64,000 nt of DNA, from NCBI RefSeq assembly GCF_023078455.1, contig NZ_CP095740.1, positions 1,352,001 to 1,416,000 on the forward strand, in the 5' to 3' direction. The position numbers were made by a program, and so were the translations under genes. The notes under the pieces are model-generated. The model did not search any database, was not told the DNA's origin, and saw nothing but the letters and a program-made list of their open reading frames with translations. Source of the stretch: Luteibacter aegosomatis (GTDB taxonomy: Bacteria > Pseudomonadota > Gammaproteobacteria > Xanthomonadales > Rhodanobacteraceae). Position 1 is the stretch's first letter, and each line of letters starts with the position of its first letter. Shown one piece after another: positions 1 through 10,100 of the stretch.

Positions 1-43
1 GTGTGACATGACGTCCTCAAGCGATGGATGGAAAACGTGGGGC

Positions 44-460
44 TCACGAGACGAGATACGACTCGAGAATGACGGCGGCGGCTTCGGCGTCGATGGATTG
101 GGCGTCGGAGCGCTTGCGCGTCCCGGCGGCGCGTCCCGCCGCGAAACGGCGGGCGGCTTCCTGGGAGGTCATGCGTTCGTCGCAGAACGCCACAGGCAAG
201 CCGTAACGCTCGCCCAGCCGTTCGGCGAAGCGGCGCGCGGTGCGCGACATGGGTTGTTCCTTGCCGTCGTCGTCGAGCGGCAAGCCGACCACGAGGGTCT
301 CGGGCAACCATTCGCGGCGGAGCGTATCGAGCGCTTGCCAGTCGGGTTCGCCGTCGCGCACGCCCAGCGTGGCGAGTGCCCTCGCCGTGCCGGTCAGGCG
401 GTTGCCGACGGCGACGCCGACGATTTTCGTGCCGACATCGAAACCGAACAGGCAGCTCAT
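44..460 (-). CDS. ruvX: Holliday junction resolvase-like YqgF/RuvX
   Basis: This 138-residue protein has the family length and the RNase H-like fold signature: an N-terminal FGFDVGTKIVGVAVG strand carrying the first acidic residue, a middle VVGLPL strand, and a C-terminal CDERMTSQEA segment that supplies the later acidic residues. The family is annotated as putative Holliday junction resolvase and is implicated in processing of the 16S rRNA 5' end. It lies 4 bases downstream of yqgE on the same strand, the usual yqgE-yqgF pair, so co-transcription is likely. Its stop is only about 40 bases from the window edge, where nothing else can be called. Confidence 0.93.
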   Translation of the reverse strand: MSCLFGFDVGTKIVGVAVGNRLTGTARALATLGVRDGEPDWQALDTLRREWLPETLVVGLPLDDDGKEQPMSRTARRFAERLGERYGLPVAFCDERMTSQEAARRFAAGRAAGTRKRSDAQSIDAEAAAVILESYLVS

Positions 461-464
461 CGGG

Positions 465-1031
465 TCAGGCGTGCCCGGCGTAGCCGGTGAGTTGGGACGG
501 ATCGCGTACGCCCGCCGTACGCGCGGCGGCGCCCCAGCGTTCGTCGAGCGGGGTGTCGAAGACGATGCGTTCGTCGGCCTGGGTGGTGAGCCAGGCGTTG
601 TCCATCACTTCCTGTTCGAGCTGCCCGGCGTCCCAGCCGGAATAGCCGAGCGTGACCACGGCGCGGCGGGGACCGTCGCCGCGCGCCATCGCGACGAGGA
701 TGTCGCGCGACGTGGTCACGGACCAGTCTTCGTTGACCCGGTAGCTCGAGTCCCAGTTGCCGTGTTCGCGATGCAGCACGAAGCCTCGCTCCTGCTGGAC
801 CGGTCCACCGATGAGCACGGGGTAGTCGGCGATCTCGGGGTCTTCGCAATGCAGCTTCATCTGGGCGAGGACGTCGCCCAGGCGGTATTCGGAGATCTGG
901 TTGATGAGCAAGCCGACCGCGCCGTCGTCACCGTGCTGGCACAGGAACGCGACGCCGCGCGCGAACGGCGGTTCGGCCAGGGAGGGCATCGCGATGAGGA
1001 ATTGCCCTGCGAAGGTATTGGGGTTGCTCAT
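465..1031 (-). CDS. YqgE/AlgH family protein
   Basis: The 188-residue product begins with the family hallmark in which FAGQFLIAMPSL is followed by F-x-R-x-V-x-x-L-C-x-H and GLLINQ. Later GGPVQ and SRDIL motifs also match UPF0301. Family members were linked to alginate regulation in Pseudomonas, but the biochemical role is not settled. It is the upstream member of the yqgE-ruvX pair. Starting at 1031 places the ATG just before the conserved N-terminus, and the shorter out-of-frame reading over the same bases is a shadow. Confidence 0.92.
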   Translation of the reverse strand: MSNPNTFAGQFLIAMPSLAEPPFARGVAFLCQHGDDGAVGLLINQISEYRLGDVLAQMKLHCEDPEIADYPVLIGGPVQQERGFVLHREHGNWDSSYRVNEDWSVTTSRDILVAMARGDGPRRAVVTLGYSGWDAGQLEQEVMDNAWLTTQADERIVFDTPLDERWGAAARTAGVRDPSQLTGYAGHA

Positions 1032-1121
1032 GGGTCGATTGTAGCCGTTACGCGCGTGACGTGCGCCGGGGTTCAGGCATGCCGGGCTACCGTGTGCGCC
1101 CCGTCACAAGGAGGCCGATTC

Positions 1122-1451
1122 ATGGGAAAGACGATGTTTGCAAAAGGTTTTCTTGGCGTCGCCGTCGTGTTCATGGCCGGCGGGGCGGCCGCGTCGACGC
1201 CGGCTGCCTGGAAGGCCTATGACAAGAAGGTGGTCGACGCCTGCGTGGCGGCGAGCGGCCTGAAGGGGGCCGCGCCGGTGGGCGGCCCCATCCAGTACGA
1301 CGATCGGGTACCGGTCACGGCCCTGGTGCTGGCGGGGCGATACCCGCAGAAGCACATGAAGAACGCGCCGGGGCGGGAATTGTGCGTATGGGACCGGAAG
1401 GCGGAGAAGGCGTACGTCAGCGAGGCGGACCAGTTGCTGCCCTCTCGGTAA
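1122..1451 (+). CDS. Small secreted protein of unknown function
   Basis: This 109-residue product starts at an ATG preceded by a strong AAGGAGG at 1108-1114. A longer in-frame reading upstream is the antisense shadow of yqgE. Residues 1-24 form a signal peptide: positive GKTMFAK, a hydrophobic GFLGVAVVFMAGG core and an AAAS cleavage region. The mature part of about 85 residues has two cysteines, one in VVDACVAASGL and one in RELCVWDRK, which could pair in the periplasm. I do not recognise the family. It is monocistronic and convergent with tonB, with a stem-loop element between them. Confidence 0.72.
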   Translation: MGKTMFAKGFLGVAVVFMAGGAAASTPAAWKAYDKKVVDACVAASGLKGAAPVGGPIQYDDRVPVTALVLAGRYPQKHMKNAPGRELCVWDRKAEKAYVSEADQLLPSR

Positions 1452-1473
1452 GCCGGACGGGCTCGCGCTGTCG

Positions 1474-1567
1474 GGTTCGCCGATGCGATCGGCTCCCACC
1501 CTCCGGTAGGCACATGGCGGAAATCTTGCTACCGAAGGGGTGGGAGCCGATCGTATCGGCGAACCCA
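1474..1567. repeat. Paired REP-like inverted element, copy 1
   Basis: Two arms in inverted orientation (1474-1510 and 1530-1567) flank a 19-base centre. Each arm holds its own short hairpin: GCCGAT-GCG-ATCGGC on the left and GCCGAT-CGT-ATCGGC on the right. Next to it is a GCTCCCACC/GGTGGGAGC block ending in GGTAG or CTACCG. The element fills the gap between two convergent genes. Three related copies occur at 37784, 43541 and 51517. Confidence 0.85.
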
Positions 1568-1574
1568 GCGTGTC

Positions 1575-2435
1575 TCAGTAGTTGCGCAGCACGTTACCGG
1601 GCAGGAACTGCCACGTACGCGTGATGTACAGCTCGTCGACCCGGTTCTTGTCCGCCGGCAGGGCGGGGAAGGGCGCCGAGAGGCGCACGATGCGCACGGC
1701 GGCGTCGTCGAGCAGCTTCTGGCCCGAACTCTTGATCACGTCGATGCTGTGGATCGAGCCGTCGCGGTTCAGTCCCACGGTGAGTACCAGCTCGCCATGG
1801 ACCCCGTTACGGCGCGCTTCGTCGGGGTAATTGAGGTTGCCCACGCGCTGCACGCGATCCACCCAGCCCTTCATGTAGGCGGCATAGGCGTATTCGCGGG
1901 TGTTGGACGAGATGAACTTCTTCTTCGGCCGCTTGGCGTAGGCCTCGGACTGGTCGCGCACCTCCGCGGCCAGCTTCGCCATTTCCAGTTTGCGGCGCAC
2001 GTCCTCGTCGGACTCCGGCAACGGCTGCGGAGGCTGTTCGCTGCGCTCCGTCCGCGTGTCCACGGCGAACGATGCCCGGCCCGTGGTGGTCACCAGCTGG
2101 GTCGGCGCGCTCTCGTGCGGCGCGGGCGCCTGCGCTTCCTTCGGCTCCGGGGCCAACCCGGCGTTGGGCGTGGGCAGCGGGCCGGATACCGGCTCGGCCG
2201 GACGCATGGCCTTGTCGTGCTCGCCGCCGCCGCTGTTGCTGGCCTGGGCGAGGAAGTCGGCCTTGTCGGGTTGTTCGGCGTTGGCCACGTCCACGAGTGT
2301 GACGTCCAGCGTGGGCACGCTGGGTCTGGGCTTTTCCGTCTCGAAGGTGATGCCGAGGATGACGATACCGTGCAGCAGCAGCGAGAACAGCAATGTGGCG
2401 CCGAACAGGTCGGCGCCGGTGGCGCGTGTGGTCAT
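1575..2435 (-). CDS. tonB: TonB-family energy transducer
   Basis: The 286-residue protein has a single N-terminal membrane anchor at about residues 9-30 (LFGATLLFSLLLHGIVILG). A long Pro/Glu-rich periplasmic spacer follows. The C-terminal 90 residues match the TonB fold: YPDEARRNGVHGELVLTV, then a strand with the IKSSGQKLLDDAAVRIVR segment. It would couple the ExbB/ExbD proton channel to outer-membrane receptors, but exbBD are not in the window. Its ATG overlaps the gshB stop by 4 bases. The tonB-next-to-gshB order beside pilGH is typical of Xanthomonadales. Confidence 0.88.
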   Translation of the reverse strand: MTTRATGADLFGATLLFSLLLHGIVILGITFETEKPRPSVPTLDVTLVDVANAEQPDKADFLAQASNSGGGEHDKAMRPAEPVSGPLPTPNAGLAPEPKEAQAPAPHESAPTQLVTTTGRASFAVDTRTERSEQPPQPLPESDEDVRRKLEMAKLAAEVRDQSEAYAKRPKKKFISSNTREYAYAAYMKGWVDRVQRVGNLNYPDEARRNGVHGELVLTVGLNRDGSIHSIDVIKSSGQKLLDDAAVRIVRLSAPFPALPADKNRVDELYITRTWQFLPGNVLRNY

Positions 2436-3373
2436 CGGGCCTCGATCGCGTCGAACAGCAGCCCGGGGATGTTAATGCCGAATTGCTTCTCCAGTTCGCG
2501 GATGCCGGTCGGAGATGTGACGTTGATCTCGGTCAGGTAGTCGCCGATGACGTCCAGGCCCACGAAGCGCAGGCCGCGCTTGCGCAGTTCCGGCGCTACC
2601 TGGGCGGCGATCCAGCGGTCGCGCTCGGAGAGCTCCTGGCCCTCGCCCCGGCCGCCGGCGGCCAGGTTGCCGCGGAATTCGTCGCCCTGCGGGATGCGGG
2701 CCAGGGCATAGGGTACCGGCTCGCCGTCGATCAACAGGATGCGCTTGTCGCCCTTGACGATCTCGGGGATGTACTTCTGCGCGATGGCGAACTGGCTGTT
2801 GCCGTCGAGCAGGGTCTCGAGCATGGAGTTGAGGTTGGCGTCGCCCGCCTTCACCCGGAAGATCCCGCGGCCGCCCATGCCGTCCAGCGGCTTGAGCACC
2901 ACCTCGTCGTGTTCGGCGACGAATTTCCTGAGTTCGTCGCGGTCGCGGGCGACCAGGGTGGGCGGGATGCACTGCGGAAACTGCAGGGCGAACAGCTTCT
3001 CGTTGCAGTCGCGCAGGCTGCGCGGGTCGTTCACGACATTGCAGCCGGCCTTCTGGGCCGCTTCCAGCACCATGGTGTCGTACACGAACTGGGAGTCGAC
3101 GGGCGGATCCTTGCGTTGCAGCACCACGTCCACGTCGCTCAGCGGGCGCCAGGCGGCCTCGCCCAGGGTAAACCAGCCGGACGGGTCGTCCTTCACCCAG
3201 AGGGGGCGCAGGCGGGCCCAGGCCTCGCCGCCGCGCAGGGCCAGGTCGCCCTGCTCCATGTAGAGCAGCGAGTGGCCGCGGCGCTGGGCTTCCAGCAGCA
3301 TGGCGAAGGTGGAGTCCTTGGCGATCTTGATGGCGCGGATGGGGTCCATCAGGACGGCGACGGATAGCGACAT
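2432..3373 (-). CDS. gshB: Glutathione synthetase
   Basis: This 313-residue protein has the normal length for the ATP-grasp enzyme that joins gamma-glutamylcysteine and glycine. It begins with a VLMDPI strand and shows VLQRKDPPVDSQFVYDT. The glycine-rich ATP-binding loop KPLDGMGGRGIF follows, then GDKRILLIDGEP and the metal/ATP-binding end EINVTSPTGIRE. It is divergent from pilG across about 230 bases. It is the first gene of a gshB-tonB unit, and the 4-base overlap suggests translational coupling. Confidence 0.96.
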   Translation of the reverse strand: MSLSVAVLMDPIRAIKIAKDSTFAMLLEAQRRGHSLLYMEQGDLALRGGEAWARLRPLWVKDDPSGWFTLGEAAWRPLSDVDVVLQRKDPPVDSQFVYDTMVLEAAQKAGCNVVNDPRSLRDCNEKLFALQFPQCIPPTLVARDRDELRKFVAEHDEVVLKPLDGMGGRGIFRVKAGDANLNSMLETLLDGNSQFAIAQKYIPEIVKGDKRILLIDGEPVPYALARIPQGDEFRGNLAAGGRGEGQELSERDRWIAAQVAPELRKRGLRFVGLDVIGDYLTEINVTSPTGIRELEKQFGINIPGLLFDAIEAR

Positions 3374-3441
3374 GGCGGGTGGGTCCGGTTCGTGGAGGCA
3401 GGCAGTTTAGATGGGGCGTCACCTTTTAAGAACAATTCTCC

Positions 3442-3470
3442 TTGACGCCACCCGTACCAACCTTTAAACA
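3442..3470 (+). promoter_or_regulatory. Candidate sigma-70 promoter for the pil-chp operon
   Basis: A TTGACG hexamer at 3442-3447 is separated by 17 bases from TAAACA at 3465-3470. It lies in the divergent gap between gshB and pilG, about 135 bases before the pilG start. The match is by eye only. A second short palindrome (AACCGGTT) lies closer to pilG, around 3553. Confidence 0.45.
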
Positions 3471-3604
3471 GCGGAGCATAAGGGTGGCCCACGAGCGGCC
3501 CGCCGGTCCCCGGGGCCGGACTTTCGACCTGGCGCACGGAATGACCGGCGGTAACCGGTTATCCTGCGGCGGATTTGCGGTTTTTTGCGTGGCACGGGGG
3601 CGTA

Positions 3605-4006
3605 GTGAACGACAACGCACGCGGTACCGACCTGGCCGGACTCAAGGTCATGGTCATCGACGATTCGAAAACCATCCGACGCACGGCGGAGACCCTGCTG
3701 AAGAAGGAAGGCTGCGACGTCCTCACCGCCGTGGACGGGTTCGAGGCGCTGGCGAAAATCTCCGACCAGAAGCCCAACATCATCTTCGTGGACATCATGA
3801 TGCCGCGCCTGGACGGCTACCAGACCTGCGCGCTGATCAAGAACAACGCGCAGTTCCGCGGTACGCCGGTGATCATGCTCTCGTCGAAGGACGGCCTGTT
3901 CGACAAGGCGCGCGGCCGCATCGTCGGTGCCGAGCAATACCTCACCAAGCCGTTTACCCGCGACGAACTCCTCGGCGCGATCCAGCGTTTCGCGACGGCC
4001 CACTGA
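3605..4006 (+). CDS. pilG: Twitching-motility response regulator PilG
   Basis: A single CheY-like receiver domain of 133 residues. The stretch KVMVIDDSKTIRRTAETLLK, the phospho-acceptor strand IIFVDIMMPRLDGYQ and the KPFTRDELLGAI end closely follow Pseudomonas PilG. ChpA phosphorylates PilG to promote type IV pilus extension. I chose the GTG at 3605 because PilG proteins have only a short lead before the first strand. A TTG at 3575 would add 10 residues. It is the first gene of the pil-chp operon. Confidence 0.93.
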   Translation: MNDNARGTDLAGLKVMVIDDSKTIRRTAETLLKKEGCDVLTAVDGFEALAKISDQKPNIIFVDIMMPRLDGYQTCALIKNNAQFRGTPVIMLSSKDGLFDKARGRIVGAEQYLTKPFTRDELLGAIQRFATAH

Positions 4007-4044
4007 TTACTTACGCAACCGACCAAAGACGTCCAGGGGGACGT

Positions 4045-4419
4045 GTGGCAAATATCCTCATCATCGACGACTCGCCCACCGACGTTCGCGTGTTCACCAC
4101 GCTGCTGGAGAAGGCGGGCTTTTCCGTTTCCAGCGTCGACAACGCCGAGGCCGGCATCGAGCGCATCCGCGCGGGCAAGCCCGACCTCGTGATCATGGAC
4201 GTGATCATGCCGGGCATGAACGGCTTCCAGGCCACGCGCACGCTGAGCCGCGATCCGGCCACCGCCGACGTGCCGGTGGTGATGATCACCACCAAATCGA
4301 TGGAAACCGACCGCGTTTGGGGCCTGCGCCAGGGGGCCAAGGCCTTCATCACCAAGCCGGTGAACGAGAAAGAACTGCTTTCGACCATCAACGGTCTGCT
4401 GTCGCAACGGACGCACTGA
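4045..4419 (+). CDS. pilH: Twitching-motility response regulator PilH
   Basis: A stand-alone receiver domain of 124 residues that starts at GTG 4045 after a CAGGGGGA ribosome-binding site. It has the paired aspartates (ILIIDDSP), the phospho-acceptor strand VIMDVIMPGMNGFQ and the switch lysine in FITKPVNEKE. In the Pil-Chp pathway PilH counteracts PilG, favouring retraction or acting as a phosphate sink. It sits 38 bases after pilG and 7 before pilI, inside one operon. A longer upstream in-frame reading crosses pilG and is not real. Confidence 0.93.
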   Translation: MANILIIDDSPTDVRVFTTLLEKAGFSVSSVDNAEAGIERIRAGKPDLVIMDVIMPGMNGFQATRTLSRDPATADVPVVMITTKSMETDRVWGLRQGAKAFITKPVNEKELLSTINGLLSQRTH

Positions 4420-4426
4420 GGCTTCC

Positions 4427-4972
4427 ATGAGCGAGAACGCGGCACTTACCCCCTTCGAGCTGCTCGCCCACTACGAGCGGGCGTGCGTGGCCCATTCGGC
4501 CGGCGCGCCCGAGCGCGTGGAATCGGAGGGGCTGTGGCGCGGCATCGGTTTCCGCGTCGGGCGCCGCGCGTTCGTCAGCGGCATCGACGAAATCAACGAA
4601 CTGCTCGCGGTGCCGCCGCTGACCCACGTCCCGGGCGTGCAGCCCTGGCTGATGGGCGTGGCCAACGTGCGCGGCAACCTCGTGCCGGCCATCGACCTGG
4701 GCCGTTTCCTGTTCGACGAGCGCACGCCGTCGTCGGAGCGCACGCGCCTGCTGCTGGTGCGCCAGCACGGCGGCACGGTGGGCCTGCTGGTCGACGAGGT
4801 GTTCGGCCAGCGCACGATGGACGACGCCCGGCGCGGGGAGGGCGAGGACGAGTCCGATCCGAGGCTGTCGCGTTTCGTCACCGGGAACATCCAGCTCGGC
4901 GAGCAGTCGTTCGGGCTATTCAGCATGAGCCGTCTGGTTCGTGCGCCGGATTTCCGGCAGGCGGCGCTCTAG
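4427..4972 (+). CDS. pilI: CheW-like coupling protein PilI
   Basis: This 181-residue protein consists mainly of a CheW domain, including GVANVRGNLVPAIDL, LLVRQHGGTVGLLVDEVFG and a C-terminal LGEQSFGLFSMSRL. A lead of roughly 40 residues precedes the domain. CheW proteins bridge the receptor (PilJ) and the kinase (ChpA). The gene follows pilH closely and precedes pilJ across 133 bases in which I see no gene, so pilJ may also have a local promoter. Confidence 0.9.
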   Translation: MSENAALTPFELLAHYERACVAHSAGAPERVESEGLWRGIGFRVGRRAFVSGIDEINELLAVPPLTHVPGVQPWLMGVANVRGNLVPAIDLGRFLFDERTPSSERTRLLLVRQHGGTVGLLVDEVFGQRTMDDARRGEGEDESDPRLSRFVTGNIQLGEQSFGLFSMSRLVRAPDFRQAAL

Positions 4973-5105
4973 GGCGCCTCGGTAGGGGGACGGCGGCCCT
5001 CGCGGGACGCCGGTACAGGATACGCGCGGGTCCGTCCCGCGTTGGGAACGCGAGGGGCGCCCCGTTCGGGGTCGCTTCGTCTGGCCAGGTTTGGGTGAGG
5101 TGGAT

Positions 5106-7139
5106 ATGAGTACGACAGCAAGCGGCGCGGGCCGGGAACGCGGTTACACGATCGTCATCGTGTTCCTTCTCCTGGCGATCGGTCTGGCGTCGGTCGACTT
5201 CTGGTGGCTCAACAACAAGAACGGCGAAGACCGTGAGGCCATCGCGCTCACCACCCAGGTGCAGGTGCTTTCGCAGCAGACCGCGAAGTACGCGCTGGAG
5301 GCCTCCGACGGCAACCGCGATTCCTTCCGCGAGCTGTCGGCCACCCGCAACACCATCGACTCGGCCGTGCAACGCCTGGTCAAGGGCGACGAGAAGACCG
5401 GCATGCCGGCCTATGCCGACGCCAACGCCACCCAGGCCGGCCGCTCGATCGGCGCGCTGGCCAACGCCTGGCACCAGCTGGACGCCGACATCGGCAAGAT
5501 CCTCAACAACCAGGACCTCGTGCTCTCCTCGGGCGAGCGCGCCGACCTCTTCGCCAAGCAGATGCCGCTGCTCAACGCGCGCACCGACGAAGTGCTCAAC
5601 ATCATCCAGCAGAAGAACGCCTCCTCGGAGCAGACCTTCACCATCGCCCGCTGGATGCTCATGGCCGACCGCATGATCCGCCGTGTGCAGGAAATCCTGC
5701 AGGGCGGCGACGCGGCGCAGTCGGCTGCCGACGGCCTCTCGCGCGACGCCCAGCTCTACGGCTCGGTGCTCAAGGGCCTGGTCGACGGCAACCCCGATGG
5801 CGGCGTGCGAGCGATGAGCGACGCCAACGCGCGCAAGATCCTCGACGGCATGCAGTCGTCGTGGAGCGAACTGGTCGACCCGGTGAACCAGCTGGTGGCC
5901 GCCTCGCCCAACCTGCAGGACGTCAAGCGCGCCGGCAACCAGGCCTCGCTCGATTCGCAGACCGTGCTCCTGCGCGCGAACGAATCCGCCGACCAGATCG
6001 CCAAACTGCCGCTGACCCGCCTGTTCCCGAACGTCTGGTGGGGCCTGCTCGGCGCCATCGGCGCGGTGCTCTTCGCGCTGCTGCTGGTCTACAACCTCGT
6101 GCGCGACCAGCGCCGCCGCTTCGAGACCACGTCGGAACTGAACCAGCGCAACCAGACGGCGATCATGCGCCTGCTCGACGAGATGGGTACGCTCGCCGAA
6201 GGCGACCTGACCATCAAGGCGACGGTCACCGAGGACATCACCGGCGCCATCGCGGACGCCATGAACTCCGCGGTGGACGAGATGCGCAACCTCGTCACCA
6301 CCATCAACGAGACCGCCGTGCGCGTCTCGGCGGCCGCCCAGGAAACCCAGGCCACCGCCATGCACCTGGCCGACGCGGCCGAGCAGCAGGCGCAGCAGAT
6401 CAGCTCGGCCACTTCGGCGATCAACCAGATCGCCACCTCGATGGATACGGTGTCCAAGGACTCGGCCGAATCGGCCGACGTGGCGCAGCGCTCGGTGCAG
6501 ATCGCGTCACGCGGAGCCGAAGTGGTGCGCGAGACCATCCAGGGCATGGATTCCATCCGTGACCAGATCCAGGAAACCTCCAAGCGCATCAAGCGCCTGG
6601 GCGAGTCGTCGCAGGAGATCGGCTCGATCGTGGAACTCATCAACGACATCGCCGAACAGACCAACATCCTCGCGCTCAACGCCGCCATCCAGGCGGCCTC
6701 GGCGGGCGAGGCCGGCCGCGGTTTCGCGGTGGTGGCCGACGAAGTGCAGCGCCTCGCGGAACGCTCCGCCAGCGCCACCAAGCGTATCGAGACGCTGGTG
6801 CAGACCATTCAGTCCGATACCAACGAAGCGGTGAGCTCGATGGAACAGACCACCGCCGAGGTGGTGGCCGGTGCCCGCCTCGCGGAAGACGCGGGTACGG
6901 CGCTGGGCGACATCGAACGCGTGTCGAACGACCTGTCGGCGCTGATTCAGAACATCTCCGCGGCGGCGCGCCAGCAGTCGGCCGCGGCGACGGATACCTC
7001 GGCCACGATGAACGTGATCCAGGAAATCACCTCGCAAACGTCGCTGGGCGCGAGCCAGACGGCCGAATCGATCGGCAACCTCGCGCAACTGGCGAACGAC
7101 CTTCGCCTGTCCGTCGCGAACTTCAAGCTGCCGGGTTGA
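5106..7139 (+). CDS. pilJ: Pilus methyl-accepting chemoreceptor PilJ
   Basis: A 677-residue receptor. The first membrane helix ([20 protein letters not shown]) is at about residues 15-34, followed by a periplasmic PilJ-type helical region. The second helix ([20 protein letters not shown]) lies near residue 312. A HAMP region and a long cytoplasmic signalling coiled coil follow, with the conserved hairpin tip [20 protein letters not shown]. It senses pilus or surface contact and signals to ChpA via PilI or ChpC. I chose ATG 5106, 15 bases inside a TTG alternative, for its GGTGAGGTGG ribosome-binding site. No methyltransferase gene follows. Confidence 0.93.
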   Translation: MSTTASGAGRERGYTIVIVFLLLAIGLASVDFWWLNNKNGEDREAIALTTQVQVLSQQTAKYALEASDGNRDSFRELSATRNTIDSAVQRLVKGDEKTGMPAYADANATQAGRSIGALANAWHQLDADIGKILNNQDLVLSSGERADLFAKQMPLLNARTDEVLNIIQQKNASSEQTFTIARWMLMADRMIRRVQEILQGGDAAQSAADGLSRDAQLYGSVLKGLVDGNPDGGVRAMSDANARKILDGMQSSWSELVDPVNQLVAASPNLQDVKRAGNQASLDSQTVLLRANESADQIAKLPLTRLFPNVWWGLLGAIGAVLFALLLVYNLVRDQRRRFETTSELNQRNQTAIMRLLDEMGTLAEGDLTIKATVTEDITGAIADAMNSAVDEMRNLVTTINETAVRVSAAAQETQATAMHLADAAEQQAQQISSATSAINQIATSMDTVSKDSAESADVAQRSVQIASRGAEVVRETIQGMDSIRDQIQETSKRIKRLGESSQEIGSIVELINDIAEQTNILALNAAIQAASAGEAGRGFAVVADEVQRLAERSASATKRIETLVQTIQSDTNEAVSSMEQTTAEVVAGARLAEDAGTALGDIERVSNDLSALIQNISAAARQQSAAATDTSATMNVIQEITSQTSLGASQTAESIGNLAQLANDLRLSVANFKLPG

Positions 7140-7143
7140 TGCA

Positions 7144-10100
7144 GTGAGACTCAACGACCACACCGATTTCACCACGCTGCACTGGGTCAAGGCCGAGCTC
7201 GACGACGCCCTGGCCAAGGCGCGGCAAGCGCTCGAGTCCTACGTCGAGGACCCCCGCGACGCCTACGTCATGCACACCTGCGCCGCCGACCTGCACCAGG
7301 TGCACGGCACGCTGCGCATGGTGGAGCTCTACGGCGCCGCGATGGTGGTGGGCGAAATGGAAGCCCTGGTCGCCGCGTTGATCGACGGCGACGTGGCCCA
7401 GCGCGACGACGCCTATGCCGCGCTCATGCGCGGCATGATGCAGATGCCCGACTACCTCGAGCGCCTGCAGAGCGGCCACCGCGACGTGCCCATCGTGCTG
7501 TTGCCCCTGCTCAACGACCTGCGCGCCAGCCGTGGCGAGCAGTCGTTGCACGAGTCTGCCCTGTTCACGCCCAACCTCGACGCTCCCCTGCCTCTGGGCG
7601 CGCCCGGTGCCGACGACCCGGCCGCCGCCGAAGCCGCGCAGGGCGAGATCGCCGAACTGCGCCTGCGCTTCCAGCAGCAGCTGCTGGCCTGGTTCCGCGG
7701 GCAGGGCGGCGAACGCCAGTTGCTCGGCATGCGCGCCACGCTCGATGGCATCGCCGCGCGCTGCTACAGCATCGCCGGCCGCCGCTTGTGGTGGATCGCC
7801 GCCGGCGTGCTCGAAGGCCTGGAGCGCGGCGTGCTTCGCGGCCACGAGAAAGACGTGCGCCAGCTCATCGGGCGCGTCGACCGTTCCATCCGCGAACTGC
7901 TCGACCGCGGCGAGGATGCGTTGCTGGGCGGTGACGCCGAGGACCTCGCCCGCAAGCTGCTCTATTACGTCGCCCAGGCCCGCCCGGGCAGCGAGCGCAT
8001 CGACGAACTGCGCAACACCTACCGCCTCGAAGGGCTGTTGCCCCGCGAATCCGAACTGGAACACGCACGCGGGTCGATGTCCGGCCACAACCGTGCGCTG
8101 CTCGACACCGTGTCGGCGGCGATCAAGGAAGACCTGCTGCGCGTGAAGGAGTCGCTCGACCTGTTCCTGCGCCGCCATGACGGCGATCCGGCGCAGCTCG
8201 GACCGCAGGCCGACATCCTCGAACGGGTGGGCGACACGCTCGGCATGCTGGCGCTCGGCGTGCCTCGCCGCGTGGTGGGCGAACAGCGCCTCATCCTCGG
8301 CGAGATCGCCGCGGGCACCCGCTCGCCCGACGAGGAATCGTTGCTCGACGTGGCCGGCGCGCTGCTTTACGTCGAAGCCTCGCTCGACGACCACATCGAC
8401 CGTCTCGGCGCCGAAGGGGAAACCCTGGCCGCCGACGGCGGACCGTCGCCGTTGCCGCGCAGCGAGGCGCGCCAGATCCTGTCCACCCTGATGCGCGAGG
8501 CCACGGCGAACACCTCGAAGGTGAAGGACGCCATCGTCGCCTTCGTCGAATCGTCGTGGAACCATGCCCAGCTCGACGGCACGCCCGAACTCATGGGCGA
8601 GATCGGCGGCGCCATGCGCATGCTCGGCGCCAACCGTCCCGCCGAACTGGCCGACGGCGTCGGCCTGTTCATCCATCGCGAGTTGCTGGGCGACCGCCGC
8701 GTGCCCAACGGCACGCAGATGGACCGCCTCGCCGACGCCCTGGCGGCGCTGGAGTATTACCTCGAGGCCGCGCGCGAGCATCGCGGTGGCCTGGAGCACA
8801 TCCTCGACGTCACCCAGCAGAGCCTCGCCGAACTCGGCTACTGGCCGCTGCCCTCGACGCAGGAACCGGAAGCGTCGGAGCCCGCGCACGAAGCGCTCGG
8901 CGCCGAGGCCCTCGAAGACATCGAGACGGCGGCGATCGAACACATCGCCGTCCCGTCCACGAGCGAAGACGACGGCGAAACCGTTTCCAGCTTCGCCGAC
9001 AGCTTCGACCTGATCGACGAGCCGCCCACCGACGCGGAAGTGGAAGCCGAAGCGGCCGCCGCGCCCGAGCCCGAGCCCGAGGCGGAGTCCGGACCCGCCG
9101 TCGAGGAAGACTGGGTCGAGATCGAGGAAGAGATCGAGCAGGAAGTCGGCGGCCACGGCATGGCCGAGTTCGCCGGGTTCCAGATCACCGTCGACGGCAT
9201 CGACGACGAGATCCGCGAGATCTTCCTGGAAGAAACCCAGGAAGAGATCGACAACCTCACCGCCGCGCTGGCCCCTTGGTTCGCCGACCCGGAAAAGGCC
9301 GAGGCGATGGTGCCGATCCGCCGGTCGTTCCACACGCTGAAGGGCTCCGGCCGTCTCGTCGGCGCACGCCTCCTGGGCGAGTTCTCCTGGAAAGTGGAGA
9401 ACATGCTCAACCGTGTGCTCGACGGCACCATCGGGCCGCACGAAGGCGTGCAGGCGCTGGTCCGCCATGCGGTGGCCGCGCTGCCCGAACTGAAGGCCGC
9501 GCTCGAAGGCGCCGGCGCACCGTCCGCGCCGATCGCCGCGATCATGGAAACCGCCGATCGCGTCGCGATGGGCGATAACGCCTTCGTCGAAGACGTGGCG
9601 AAACATTCGGTGCATACGGTGCGCACGCGCGTGAAACGCCGCGTGCCGCGCGACACCATCGCCGCCGTGCCGACCGCCGCGTTCGCTTCCTACGGCCAGG
9701 CCCCCGCGTCCGTGCCGGAACCGGCGGTCGAGACGCCGTACGCCGCACCGGCGTTGCCGCCGGTGGATGCGGTGCTGCTGGACATCCTGCGCACCGAGGT
9801 CGGCCAATACCTCACCGTGATCCGCGCCAACCTCGCCCGGGCGGGCGAGGGCGAACTGCCGGTGGACGACGGCCTGCTGCGCGCGGTGCATACCTTGCAC
9901 GGCGCCATCGGCATGGTGGACATCCCCATGCTCATCCAGGTGCTGGCACCGTTGGAAGGCCTCATCAAACGCGTTCGCGCGTCGGGCGAGCCGCTGCGTC
10001 GCGACGGCGTGCGGGCCCTGCGCGACGCGGCCGACCTGGTCGACCACGTGATGGGCCTGTTCGACGTGCCCGAACCGACCGTACCCGACGTGTCGGCCCT

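Noticed and set aside
2393..3367. Long open reading opposite gshB
   Set aside because: It is an antisense shadow in very GC-rich DNA; gshB has full-length family motifs on the other strand and the plus-strand translation lacks a coherent domain or ribosome-binding site.
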